From the NCBI GenBank assembly GCA_001969505.1, contig LSSK01000894.1, forward strand, positions 1 to 23,816: a stretch of 23,816 nt of DNA. Direction: 5' to 3'. Of this stretch, positions 1 to 10,362 are shown one piece after another. Numbering within the stretch: the first letter of the stretch is position 1; each line of letters begins with the position of its first letter. Under the pieces are notes generated by a model, which searched no databases, was not told the origin of the DNA, and saw only the letters and a program-made list of their open reading frames with translations. Both the position numbers and the translations under genes were made by a program. This stretch comes from Zancudomyces culisetae. Lineage: Eukaryota > Kickxellomycota > Harpellomycetes > Harpellales > Legeriomycetaceae.

Positions 1-3000
1 GGCGCAAATCCTCGTGGCCCTTGAGCAGGAAAGTGTAGACAACACCGTTCGAGCCAGTAATCAACAGGCGGCGTGGGCGTTGTTTGGATGAATAGACGTA
101 GAGGTAAGGATCAAAGCTGGCAATGGTAATGACCTTTTCGTTGGGCTGGTATGTACCGGGTACAGCAAGAATGAGATTTTTGCAATTCAGCAGGCGTGGC
201 GAGACAGATTTGAGATCGAGGCTGGACACGCCCTTGATAACGCGGTCGATGCGACGGAACAGAGAGTAGTAGATATCCCAGGCTTGGCGGATATAGTTCT
301 GGTTGGTTGCGGGATCAAGCGAATCGGAATAGCGGCGACACCACTCTTCGGCCTCGCGCAGCTCACGGCCAAATGCTTGGAGGAAGTGGACTTCGCGTAA
401 CGTTTCGGCGCCCTTGTTCATCAGCGCATGCAGTGGAAGAACTTTAGAAAACATGTTTTTGATATCGCCCTTGGAAAAGTATAGCTTGGACGCTTCCTCC
501 AACGCTTCGCTCCACATTTCGGCCCATAGAATGGCCACGCGAACCAGCTCGGTACTAACCAAGTCGGCTTGCTCAATCAGCACCGGCGAAAAATCGCGCA
601 GCTTGTCCAAAATAGCATTTGCACAGCGGCGGCGTTGTGGCATATCTGATTTTGATGACAGAGCCAAGCTGAACAAAATGGCTTGTGGGTGAGTACGGCC
701 AACCTCAACTAACAAGTGAGTAATCAAAGTACGGACAGTTTCGTGTGGAGTGTGGATGCGGGCCAGAATCTGAGGAATGACTTGGATCCAAGTAGTGATT
801 TTGACCGTTTTAAAACCATTTGACACTTCGTTTGCAACCTTCTCAATGCGGCCATAGCTAAACCATACTGTCAGCAATCGGAGTGTATCTTGCAGGTTGG
901 TGTCCATACTGGATAACTGGATAGCCTTGTAGAATCCATAAACTGATGGAATCACATGCCGCTCAATGACATCATGGTCCAGCCCTGTATCGGATCCATA
1001 TAGCTCACTGCGACGACCGTAATCCAATGTGGCCTCGTAGTTATGCAATGCCCACGAATGCCAGGCTAAATATGAATGCTTATCTAGAATCGTTGCTGCT
1101 TCATACAGTTTGATAATATGTTTTGTTCTAATAAAATCAGTTCCACCAAACGACGAAGAAATAGCAGTAGAATTATGATGCTGATGCTGATGTTGATGAT
1201 GAGGATGAGGAAGGGCTTGCATACTCTGAACATCAAGTGGTATGGTTGTGGTTGGTGATATTACGGTTGCAGAAAATATCTCAGTGTTATCTCGGTCAAT
1301 TTTCAATTGCCATTTAGCTTCTGTACAATAAATGTTAGATAGTAGAATTCCCGCATCTCTTGAATAATTAGTATTAACTTTAATTTTATAATCCTTTCCA
1401 AATTTAAGATTATCAAAATCAAATCCAATATCTCGACTCAGATTCACTGCAAGCTCCTTGACCTTTGACAACGCGTATAAATGGTCATTCTTTTTCCACT
1501 TGAATTTATAATACGAAAACATTAATTCCGGAAATATTGACGACTCAATAGCGCTCTCCAAAACATCTTGGTCCACTACTACCATTGCACTATTGTTTTT
1601 GTTTAATACTTTCGATAAAAACACCGGTGGCATGTTTTCCAGTAGCGAATGTCGGTTGAGCTCGGGATTGCTAGCCCATCCCCACGTGATCGGCAATGAT
1701 GATGAGCTAAATGATCCTGTTGTCAAATTATTATCTCTAACACCTAAATGTACTGACACATAACCCTGTTGTTGTTGTTGCTGTTGTTGCTGTTGTTGCT
1801 GTTGTTGTTGAGAGAAAGGCGATGTCAACATACGCTTTCGATGCTCCACTTCATCAGTAACAAGTAATCTAAATGTATTATGACAAGATTTGAGCTTGTC
1901 AGTATCAATACATAATTGTACATAATCCAACCATCCGCGCAACATATCTGTTCGCAAGGTAGCCGCTGATTTAAGCTGTAGCATCTGTTTCCAAATGCTT
2001 ACATCCCGCTGACACGCCAACAAACGGCGATTCCACACCTCAACCAGATGGTGTTGGTAAGCCGAACCATCACCCCCCTCACTTTTCGCACACTTATAAC
2101 TGATGGTCTCTTCAATTTCAGTCAGCATTTGACAGTATACAGCCAAATCATAACCTCTCAAAAAGGATTCAGCAAGCTTAGAAGGCATCAGTCTCTCAAT
2201 AATATCCCGAGCCTGTGCCACATATTCAATGGCCTGGTCGTCATTATCATTATATATCTCGACCAGTGCCATAAATAGCGGCTTCATTTCAAACGAATCA
2301 GGTAGTGCCTTAAGATACCTGCACATAGCGTCTATATCGTTGTTGCTCCACGCAAAAGTCACTGCATACCACGATACAGCTTCTTTTACTTCGTCGCTAT
2401 ATTCCCACAACCGATCCAATAACCGCTGGAACGAATCCAAATCCTCCATAAAATAATAACATCGTAATTTACCCATAGCTATTTCCAATCCATTTAGAGG
2501 ATTATTGGTGTTACTAATATTGATGCTATTGTGGCTACCACTGTTATTAATATTAATGTTGTTATTAATACTATTGTTATAGTTATTGTTATTATTTCCT
2601 GTAATTAAAAGCGGTGTCTTGGAATGACGACTAGTATCGTTTTTAACAAACAACATATCTCTAACGCCACGAACATCCAACTTGAGTGGCTTTCCCGAAT
2701 CACCAAACAACAACCGTTGGGAATAATGACGACCGTGCACTCTCTCCATATTGTTATACACATCCAACGCCTCGTCCCACTGCTCCAACCGTTGATGCCA
2801 CTCAGCACGATCAATCAGGTCCGGCTTGATCTTGCGAATGAACTCCAACGCACCCACAGCCGAATCGTTTTGGTCCAGAATCTGGTTCAACCGTATCAAA
2901 TCCTGGATGACCTCTTCAGTACCTGAAAGCGTCCACTCGATTTCCTTATAATGCAACGCCTTAGCCAGCGCATGGCATCTCTCCGCAAAATTGCCCAGCT

Positions 3001-6000
3001 TATCAATCGATACTGGTACGGGTTTTTCGTCACGCTCCAAATACTCCACAAGATTCAGGATTGCCTGTAAAACCTCGTTTGGTAGTTGCGAACTAGCAGT
3101 AGCATTCTGAATTGAATCCAACAACTCACGCTGTTCAGACTGTGTCATACCCGACAAACACGAAACAAATGCTGAATTAAACAGCTCTTCACCCAGCTGT
3201 GTGTATCGACTAGCCAACGTCCCACATGCCCGTAAAGCTGGTGATGTGGACTCCTTCAACAATTCAACACTAAGCAACTTGATCCAATCAACCCAGTCCT
3301 CCTTTGTAACTCGCTGTAACGTATTCCAGGCTCTTCGCAATGCAGAAACGTTGGGTTTCAACTCGACATTGATATCACCGGTTAGCGGATCGTCGTTGAG
3401 CATCGTTTCGACCTGTAGAGTCGGCCGCACTTGCACAGACTTTGCAGGCTCCAGTCGATTCGAAAACAACAACCGCGAATATCTCTCGTAATTCAGATGG
3501 TGCTTTTCCGTGCCATACTGTTGCATTGCGCTTTGAATGGCCGGCATAAACAAAACAAAATCATCCTGTAGCTGCTGCATCAACACACAAAACAGATCGA
3601 TAATTTGGTTCTGCAACGATGATGTCGGTGCATTCTTGTACAGCTTTATTAGCGTAAGAATCAGCCGTGATCCAAAACTCTTGCAATTGACTTCAACCAC
3701 CACTGTTGAAATGGTTTTAAGTGTTGACTCAACCACTAGCACTGTCTGCTTACGGAAATCCAACAACGCTATCAATCTGGGTAGTGTCAAGTACAGGTGT
3801 GTGTCTAGGTTGGCTCCAATAATCCGTAGTGCATGCAGTACCCGTAATGTTGGGCTTCGGGTTTCAGATTGGTCCTTTTCCATTACTTCCAGTAAAAACG
3901 GAAGTACTGCAGGCAAATAAGTTCCGAAATCTCCTACCAGCGCCTCTGCCACCACCTCAATCAATGCAATAATTGCCGATTGCTGACTTGGACTTGTTCC
4001 TGCTGGATTCATGTCTATCATCGCAAACACCTGTCCCAAAAACGGCCGAATATATGTTTTCAACACTGCCACAAGCTTGCCTAGTTGTTCCAGATAGAAT
4101 TCCAACTGCAAAACCCCACCTATCTTCATCGCATGCAACAAAGCTGGCATCACTTCTGGTAAATACTTTGTACAGGATGATCCCAACGAACTAAACATCA
4201 ACAAAATTGCCTGTGTTGCATCAGGATGGATCTTTGTCAACGTATTATTATGCAGAATCCTAATCAACGAGTGAATTGCCACACGCGTATGGTACTCTAG
4301 TGATGTAAACGACGTACCCAATGACTCTGCAGGAATTTCCACATGCTGTACCAACGCTGCACTCGCCGCATTTGCCACACCACTGCTATCATATGCCTTT
4401 CGGTTCCGGCTCTCACTAGTCTCGTAGTCCCCCGCCGCCTCAGATATCCCCTTCGCTTTTGAAGACCCCGACCCTATTTTTACCAGCGGTGCCCGATTCC
4501 CCTCCCCTCGTAGCATCCTACTACCCATCGCCGCTCGTCTTGCTTTGCCCTTTTCGCTCTTCATTTCCTCCAAATTCTTCTTGAATACATATGGATCAAT
4601 TGCTCCGATCGCTCCGATCGCCTTGATTATGTCCTGACGCAACCCGTGGTTTTCGTCGTTTTTAAAGATCTCTATCAACACCTCCAGCAGCTCCGGATAT
4701 TTTTCAAATGGCTCCGCAACCATTCCACTGCTTCTTCCGCACTGGGTCAGCGTTCGTATAGCTGCCAGTCGCTTTACAGGACTTGCTTGATCCTTCAACG
4801 CATCCAACAAACACCACATAATGTCGTCCATATATGCTTGTAGCTCTGTTCGTCCCACAATCAAAAGCGCCTCAAGAGTTTGCAAATAGCAACTTGCGAG
4901 CGTGTAGTTTGGGTCGGATGCTTTGGCCAGGATCGAATGGAAGATTTCAACCACATATGGCTCAATCCACTTGCCTGCAGATTTTACTGCTGCCATTATC
5001 AATCTAATACAGTTCTCCTTCTCTGTACTGTTGCTAGTTGGTGAATATTCAAGCTGTGTCAGTAAATGAACTATCATTCTACGAATACATGGTGTTACAT
5101 GTGCTGGGTTTGTTTTGGCTAGTCGGCATATCACCGTTGTTATAACCTCTCGAATTTCAAACACCTCATCATTTAATATCATCAACAAACTCCCAATGTT
5201 TTCCACACGTCCCAAATGCAAATCAAAAATATCGCTCCTCATAAACAGCGCAACAGCAACCATTCGAATACTAGAATCGCTGTCTGTAACTGCGACCGCA
5301 ATAAAATGCTGTATAATATCATTCGTGATTTCTACTTCTGGTCCTGACCGCCGGCAATACACTGGATTGCTCAGCAACAACTCTGTCACTGCCGATATCG
5401 CTTCTCGCCGCACCTCCACTCTTTCGTGGTTCAAATACACCAGAATCTCATTCCTGATAAACTCTGACAAGTTTTGCTCCTGGAACCCAAAATTTCCCAG
5501 CGTTTGGAGCGCCAGTTTTATCTCTTCCACATTTGTGCTTGGCTTTCGAACCAAATTGGGTTCATGTATCGATATCCCCAGCGACGCAAATGGCGTAGTA
5601 AGTGATGACTCTTGTGATGCTGATCGATTTCTCATGTTGATTTTATCCCCTACTCTTTCTATACTTACTATGTTTGTATAGTATGGAACGCCCACTAGTA
5701 TTGTCGATATCATATTTAACAGCTTCTCCTGAATACTCTCTGACAATGTAACAATTTCTCTTTTCAGTACCTTCAACGTATTGCACAACATTGGACTTAA
5801 CCCTGTCTTGAACATCAAGTCTAGTATCTCCAAAACTCCTTTGGCCAACCCTGTACCTATCGCTTGGGCCAAAAAGCTAATACATTCGAATACAGATTTC
5901 AACTCTTCCTTATTACCCTTTGTCGAATTTTTCAGCGACTCCTTAATTGTCGCTATCGCTACTCCCAGATATGGTTTAAACAAATCTTTGGTTGCCAGTG

Positions 6001-7225
6001 CCATCATTCCAATCGCCTTAAATGCGACCGCTTGATCTCTTTCTCGCCGTGATTGCGCAAGCAAAAAGTTCATCGATAGCTGCATATATGACTCTCCAGA
6101 TACCCCTTTAGATACCATTTCGCCTGGACTGTATTTAGTCATCATCGCTATCAGTATCATTAGCTCGCTGCGTATTAAAACGTCCTTGCTATCTCGCATT
6201 CGCATCAACAACTCCATCACCTCATAAAAGTGCTTCTTCATAAACATTCCTCCTTGCTGAACCAGCTGTTGATAAATCAACATCACTCCATGGTAGTTAT
6301 CTACTCCTCCCGTTTTCAAATCTCTCAGTGTTTCTTCATACATTTGTTGGTATATTTGATTCCTCATTCGCGTCTCTCGAGTTGCAATGATCCGCATACA
6401 TTCAAAAAGTGCCGTTGCTGCTGCCTCTCGTATCACTATTTTGTTGTCCCTGAGTGGTCCCCGTAATGCCTCTAAAACCTCTTGTATATACCCCGTCATC
6501 AGCGTTGACGATCCTCTACAACAGGCCTCAATCACTTTTATTGCTGCCAACCTTCTAACAGACTGACTTTCATTTGTGGCTATATTTTTCATATTTTTTT
6601 TTTTTAAACTCTTGTGTATAGGCGATTATGTATGAACTGTATTACTCATTAGCAAGACTTTTTCCCTTACTTTGTAACCACTCTAAAGCCCTCTTGGTTT
6701 CTGACTCTACTATCCCTGTTGATAGAGCCCCCTTCTTTCTTATTAATTTCTCTATTTCAAATCGATTAATGCGTTAATTACATATTTCGCTGATTAATGA
6801 GCCGCAAGCCCAATGCACAAAGTCAAAATAGAGCTGGGTAGTTACCTAGTACTTGAGTGGCTTCATCTATCAAAAACGGATCTGTAGAAACTAGCAAAAA
6901 GTGAAGCTGATTCGAAATTCTTGAAAGGTATGTTTCATTCAACTGGATATCGAGAAGTGCAGCTAAAGTGATACATATTCCTTCTTTTGTTAAAAAAAAT
7001 ACATTCAAATAGGGAAACCAAAGATTGATTTTTTCTTTCTTAATTATGCCCATTTAAATCATACCAAAATAAACGCGTAATAAATCAGAATTTACATAGT
7101 ATTGCTACCGCCGCAAGTCTGTCATTTATATCCATGCTTTGTGTAAGCTTTATCAATCTCCTCGAAAGATCATTTAGTATTATTGTTTGCCCAACCACTC
7201 CACCTCCGTGTATATTATCATCCGT
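1..7225 (-). CDS. TOR: TOR (target of rapamycin) phosphatidylinositol-3-kinase-related protein kinase, 3' end cut by the window
   Basis: Ser/Thr kinase core of TORC1/TORC2, which couples nutrients to growth. Likely exons: 7225-7109, 7038-6846, 6751-6671, then one open exon from 6579 to base 1. Introns: 7108-7039 (least certain), 6845-6752 (GTAACT...ATAG) and 6670-6580 (GTAAGG...TATAG, branch TGCTAATG). Joined frames recover TOR landmarks such as KRALEWL across the last junction. Domain order: HEAT repeats (to about 3000), FAT domain (about 2950-570), FRB domain (about 552-248), then the kinase N-lobe with SKQRPR and FLLKGHEDLR. The ATP-binding lysine codon is at 20-22, and the gene leaves the window right after it. 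About 2,300 residues precede this lysine, against 2,186 in human mTOR; Asn-, Gln- and His/Gln-rich insertions in FAT add length. No in-frame stop or frameshift was seen. The true start codon is unresolved: a stop precedes 7225 in frame, so a short upstream exon is needed (ATG at 7301-7299 with donor GTAAAA is one candidate). Family assignment is near certain; the 5' exon edges are inferred. Confidence 0.93.
1174..1212 (-). repeat. His/Gln-rich low-complexity tract inside TOR
   Basis: Alternating CAT and CAA/CAG codons (Pro-His then His-Gln) on the minus strand, late in the FAT domain. It lies where the long serine/threonine-rich loop occurs in animal mTOR. The frame continues into the conserved helices before FRB. 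Confidence 0.8.
1766..1810 (-). repeat. Polyglutamine tract (15 CAA/CAG codons) inside TOR
   Basis: Fifteen consecutive Gln codons, mixed CAA and CAG, read on the minus strand within the FAT domain of TOR, in a segment where TOR orthologues vary. The CAG interruptions suggest codon-level slippage tolerated in a loop. Confidence 0.9.
2500..2596 (-). repeat. Asparagine-rich low-complexity insertion inside TOR
   Basis: On the minus strand this reads mostly AAT/AAC (Asn) with Ile, Ser and Tyr codons, interrupting the FAT domain between a stretch matching the family's WxxxLxxWDEAL helices and the next TPR-like helix. It looks like a simple-repeat expansion in a surface loop and stays in frame. 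Confidence 0.85.
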
Positions 7226-8432
7226 CTATTTGTATATTTCATTTCATTATGCAGCTTTGCTTTTTGACTAGCTTTACACTTTATACTTTTACATTTATCA
7301 TGATTGTTGATCTATATTTACCTTTATTAGTCTTTGCAAGTCCTGCTTTCCTACATCTCGCTTTTCTGGATCCCTATTTTCATTATCATTTTCATTATCC
7401 GTATTGGGCTATTTACAGTCGGATTTTGTGTTTCACGACTAATCATGTAAATTTATACTGACCCAGTGCATGTTTATGCACGCAAGTATATATATTAATT
7501 AATTGGTCTTCACTACTCACCTACTCCTCAGCTTATTTAGAAGCTCTATAATCACTCTCTCATCCATCGTTTCACTACCTTTATCTTTCTCTTTTGTTTC
7601 GCGCCTTACGCAATTTATATATTTCTTTGTTTTATTGGATTTATTCGCTCTTCTACTTTTACAAAATTGATGGTATACGTTTGTTATTTAATAAATTAAC
7701 TGTATTTTTTTAAAGATTGAAATGACTATTTTCGTCTGTTTGCTATTCTAAAAGCTGCGTTTCGTTTTTTAATAACGCTTTAAAATAAACTGTATTTTTT
7801 ATTTATTGTTTTTGAAATTCTGAATTTGAAGTTCATGTTTTTGATTCTCAATTCGCAAATCATTTCATAATCAAGTTAATTTGCCTCTACCAAACTTTAA
7901 ATCAAACTTATACCCTAGCCTACCTATTCTCTCATTTTCTCACTTTCCCCCAGTTGAATTGCCGCACATCTTAATAAATTGGTTCATGCTCACAAAAGTC
8001 AGGGGCTAAATCTACACTCCATTTGTGGTTAAAAAAAACTGATATTAGTATTTTTGTTTGATGTTTTTTACAGCCTTATAAAGTACGAACTGCTAATAAA
8101 ATGCTCAGCAAAAAATATTCAAGTGAGAGTTGGCTTCACAAAGACCTCCCATAGCCCATTATTACACACCACTGGTTCAGATGTATCGAAAGCACCCATC
8201 GCAACTATATAATATTTTTCAGTGCATCCTTTCTTTTCTTTCATTTAATTAAAGTAAGTCAAAACCGCTTTTTTTTTGTGAATCTTGATGGTAATGTTAA
8301 ACTTCTAGTAAAACAGCGAGTTTCTCATACTTTTAAGACCGAAAAAAGTACATATGAACATGCTCAATTACACGGGCTTATTATTATCCATTACATCATA
8401 TCAGTCGCTTTTACTTTTCCTATAAATTAACA

Positions 8433-8461
8433 CTTCTCCCTTCCCCTCCCCTCCTCTCCCC
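8433..8461. other. Homopyrimidine tract with a G-quadruplex motif on the minus strand
   Basis: Twenty-nine consecutive C/T bases on the plus strand. On the minus strand there are four G-runs (pairing with 8458-8461, 8448-8451, 8443-8446 and 8438-8440) separated by loops of 6, 1 and 2 nt. This satisfies the standard G3+N1-7 quadruplex rule and could also form a triplex. The surrounding DNA is very AT-rich, so the tract stands out. Confidence 0.7.
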
Positions 8462-8755
8462 AAAAAAAAATCAATTAGAAGAAAGTGAGGCACCTGCCTT
8501 TTTTCCCACCCTTTCACAAATGGGATTTGGTAATCTATAAACAATAAACGCAAGTTATTAGGATTTCCAGGGATATATAGATTATATCCACCGTGTAGTA
8601 TATATCTCCTAATTGTATTATTTAGCTTTACCAAGTTTCCAGATGCATATGTCTAAAATCTTTGAAAAAAGACTTTATTAGTCCGGAAAGTTGATTTATA
8701 TGTATGCGTAAAAACTCGGCGATGTCCAAGATAAAAAATTTTATTTCGTTTTGCG

Positions 8756-8819
8756 GTACCAGGTTAACTGGTACAGAGGTCAGCTTGTAAATGCAATGCA
8801 TTGCTTAATCTGATGACCT
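8756..8819. repeat. Cluster of palindromes with nested inverted repeats
   Basis: GTACCA at 8756-8761 is inverted at 8769-8774 around GTTAAC. AGGTCA at 8777-8782 is inverted as TGACCT at 8814-8819, and a perfect 12-bp palindrome GCAATGCATTGC (8793-8804) lies near the centre. The function is unknown; regulator binding sites or a structured non-coding RNA are both possible. Confidence 0.55.
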
Positions 8820-9300
8820 TAGCATCATAAACTGGTGTGAGATATTTGTACTTTTCACGCAATTTTGCAGTATATCTTCCACCCAACAGCCGTCTTTTTG
8901 CCATTGGGGCGTACATATACTATCCTAATCTTTAAATTTTTTTGAATAAACTTTTAAACAATAAACCATCTGTGCATGTTTTTTAAAGTGAAATCAGCCT
9001 ATACGCAAGTAAATTAACAAACTGAAAAACTAATAGATACACAATTACCGAATCCATCCACCTATTTTCTTATCTTTGTATACTTACCACATTATTTTTC
9101 TATTTTTGACACAGCTCTAGATCTATGACCTTACTTTTATTGAACTGATGTTAATATTGGATCTTTTTGGTAAATTAAAAAAAGCCGTATTCGCACAATA
9201 CTTCGGAATTGCAAATATTACAAATTCACATGTAAGGCTATTGGCTATTTTACACAATGTTGACGAACGAATTTTATGTGGCTCTCAAAAAAATACACGC

Positions 9301-9323
9301 TTCTCCTGAATAAATTAGGAGAA
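9301..9323. repeat. Perfect 7-bp inverted repeat (hairpin)
   Basis: TTCTCCT at 9301-9307 and AGGAGAA at 9317-9323 are perfectly complementary across a 9-nt spacer. No adjacent coding feature explains it. Confidence 0.5.
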
Positions 9324-10230
9324 TGATGACATTAGCAACAAAGATGATAATGATACAGTGAGGTGAAGGGGCCTCGAATGAACTTAAAAGACATTCTTAC
9401 AATCACATCAAATTACTGCATACACGCCATTCCCCCTCCCTCTACACAATATGCGGTAATAGTAGGGCATCTTTTCAATTCCCACGTTTGTTTTTCTTGC
9501 CTTGTCTTTGGTTTCGCAGAACAAGTTGGGTACATCACGCTTCGGTGGAACAACAACATTGAATGGGATTTATTGACATTGTCTTTTATTTATTGTAAAT
9601 TTTTGTAATCAAAGGCTCACTAAGATATGTTGTGCTCTATCATATGCTTTTGTGCTGGTTTAGCCTAGCTGTAGATATTAAGCTGTTGTATTTAAGTTCC
9701 GTTTTTGTTTTCTTCGTCTATTTTTGCTTCTGTTATACCACTTGCCTTTACTTTTCTTGGATTTAATTGAAAAAAATTTTTTTTATCCAAGCCAATCCAA
9801 TAGTAAATGAGTCAACTAGGGCAATTTGTAATATTTGTAAACTATTACGTACTTTGTTGCATGATATTTATTGATATGCTTTTTTTTTACTTCCCCAATA
9901 CACAGAGCACAAATCGATAAATTGAAAATAAACCAATGGCAAAATAAAGTGGTATTTTTTCTCTAAGAAATGCTAAAGTTCTGAGAAATCCTGATGATAA
10001 GGAAAAAATGGTGCAGAGTTCATTTGGCAAAAAATATTGCACGAGTATTTTACCCAACATGACCCCATTCATTTGAACCAGTTTAGAAAAAAAATAATGA
10101 TTGGGAAGAGGTTGCAAGTTTTCACTTTTTGCTCTTTTTTTTTTACATTTTTTCTTTGGCATTACACAAAACTTATCTAAATATGGAACACATGTGCATA
10201 CAAATAGGCAAAATGGTGGAGACTGAAAGC

Positions 10231-10238
10231 TATAAATA
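10231..10238 (+). promoter_or_regulatory. TATA-like box upstream of arrestin-1
   Basis: TATAAATA lies 132 nt before the arrestin-1 ATG. The nine-base string TATAAATAC also occurs 73 nt before the methyltransferase ATG. This is consistent with a core promoter element, but matches are easy to find by chance in AT-rich DNA. Confidence 0.4.
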
Positions 10239-10362
10239 CCGGCATTCTACCCAATTCGTAGAACCTTAGATTTTCAAGTGGAAAAAAAAATGTATTCATA
10301 TATACACAAATCCATACTTTAAATATCTTTAAAAAAACACAACGAAGAAAAGGAAGGAAAAA

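Larger units (their letters stand above)
7303..10362. other. AT-rich spacer between the divergent TOR and arrestin-1 genes; no supported gene
   Basis: Only short low-complexity reading frames occur here, on both strands (for example 7183-7461 plus, 8401-8634 minus, 9363-9608 plus), and none resembles a known family. Features seen: a 29-nt pyrimidine tract at 8433-8461, palindromes around 8756-8819, a 7-bp-stem hairpin at 9301-9323, an A/T homopolymer junction near 9771-9784, and a TATA-like box before arrestin-1. The TOR promoter and 5' UTR should be at the left end and the arrestin-1 promoter at the right end. Confidence 0.6.

Noticed and set aside
414-6466. Many plus-strand open frames across 414-6466 (for example 5115-5681, 3537-3920)
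   Set aside because: They are antisense shadows of the TOR exon, with no family resemblance; the minus strand encodes a continuous TOR protein over the same bases.
6590-6592. ATG at 6592 as the start of TOR
   Set aside because: It lies within the last bases of an intron in the splice model. Starting here would drop about 130 residues of N-terminal HEAT sequence that is recoverable upstream with good phase agreement.
1-7225. CUG codon reassignment to serine
   Set aside because: CTG codons fall at conserved leucine positions in TOR (for example in the PLHAL segment of FRB), so the standard code is used.
8401-8634. 77-codon minus-strand frame as a small gene
   Set aside because: Its glycine-rich part is simply the pyrimidine tract read in reverse; no conserved features, and the codon pattern looks random.
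8762-8800. tRNA-Thr-like string (GGTTAACTGGTA followed by CTTGTAA)
   Set aside because: The anticodon-loop-like heptamer has no 5-bp stem around it, and no T-arm or acceptor stem could be found.
9324-9330. Possible C/D-box snoRNA (ATGATGA)
   Set aside because: A C-box-like string occurs but no D box (CTGA) follows at a suitable distance and no terminal stem is visible.
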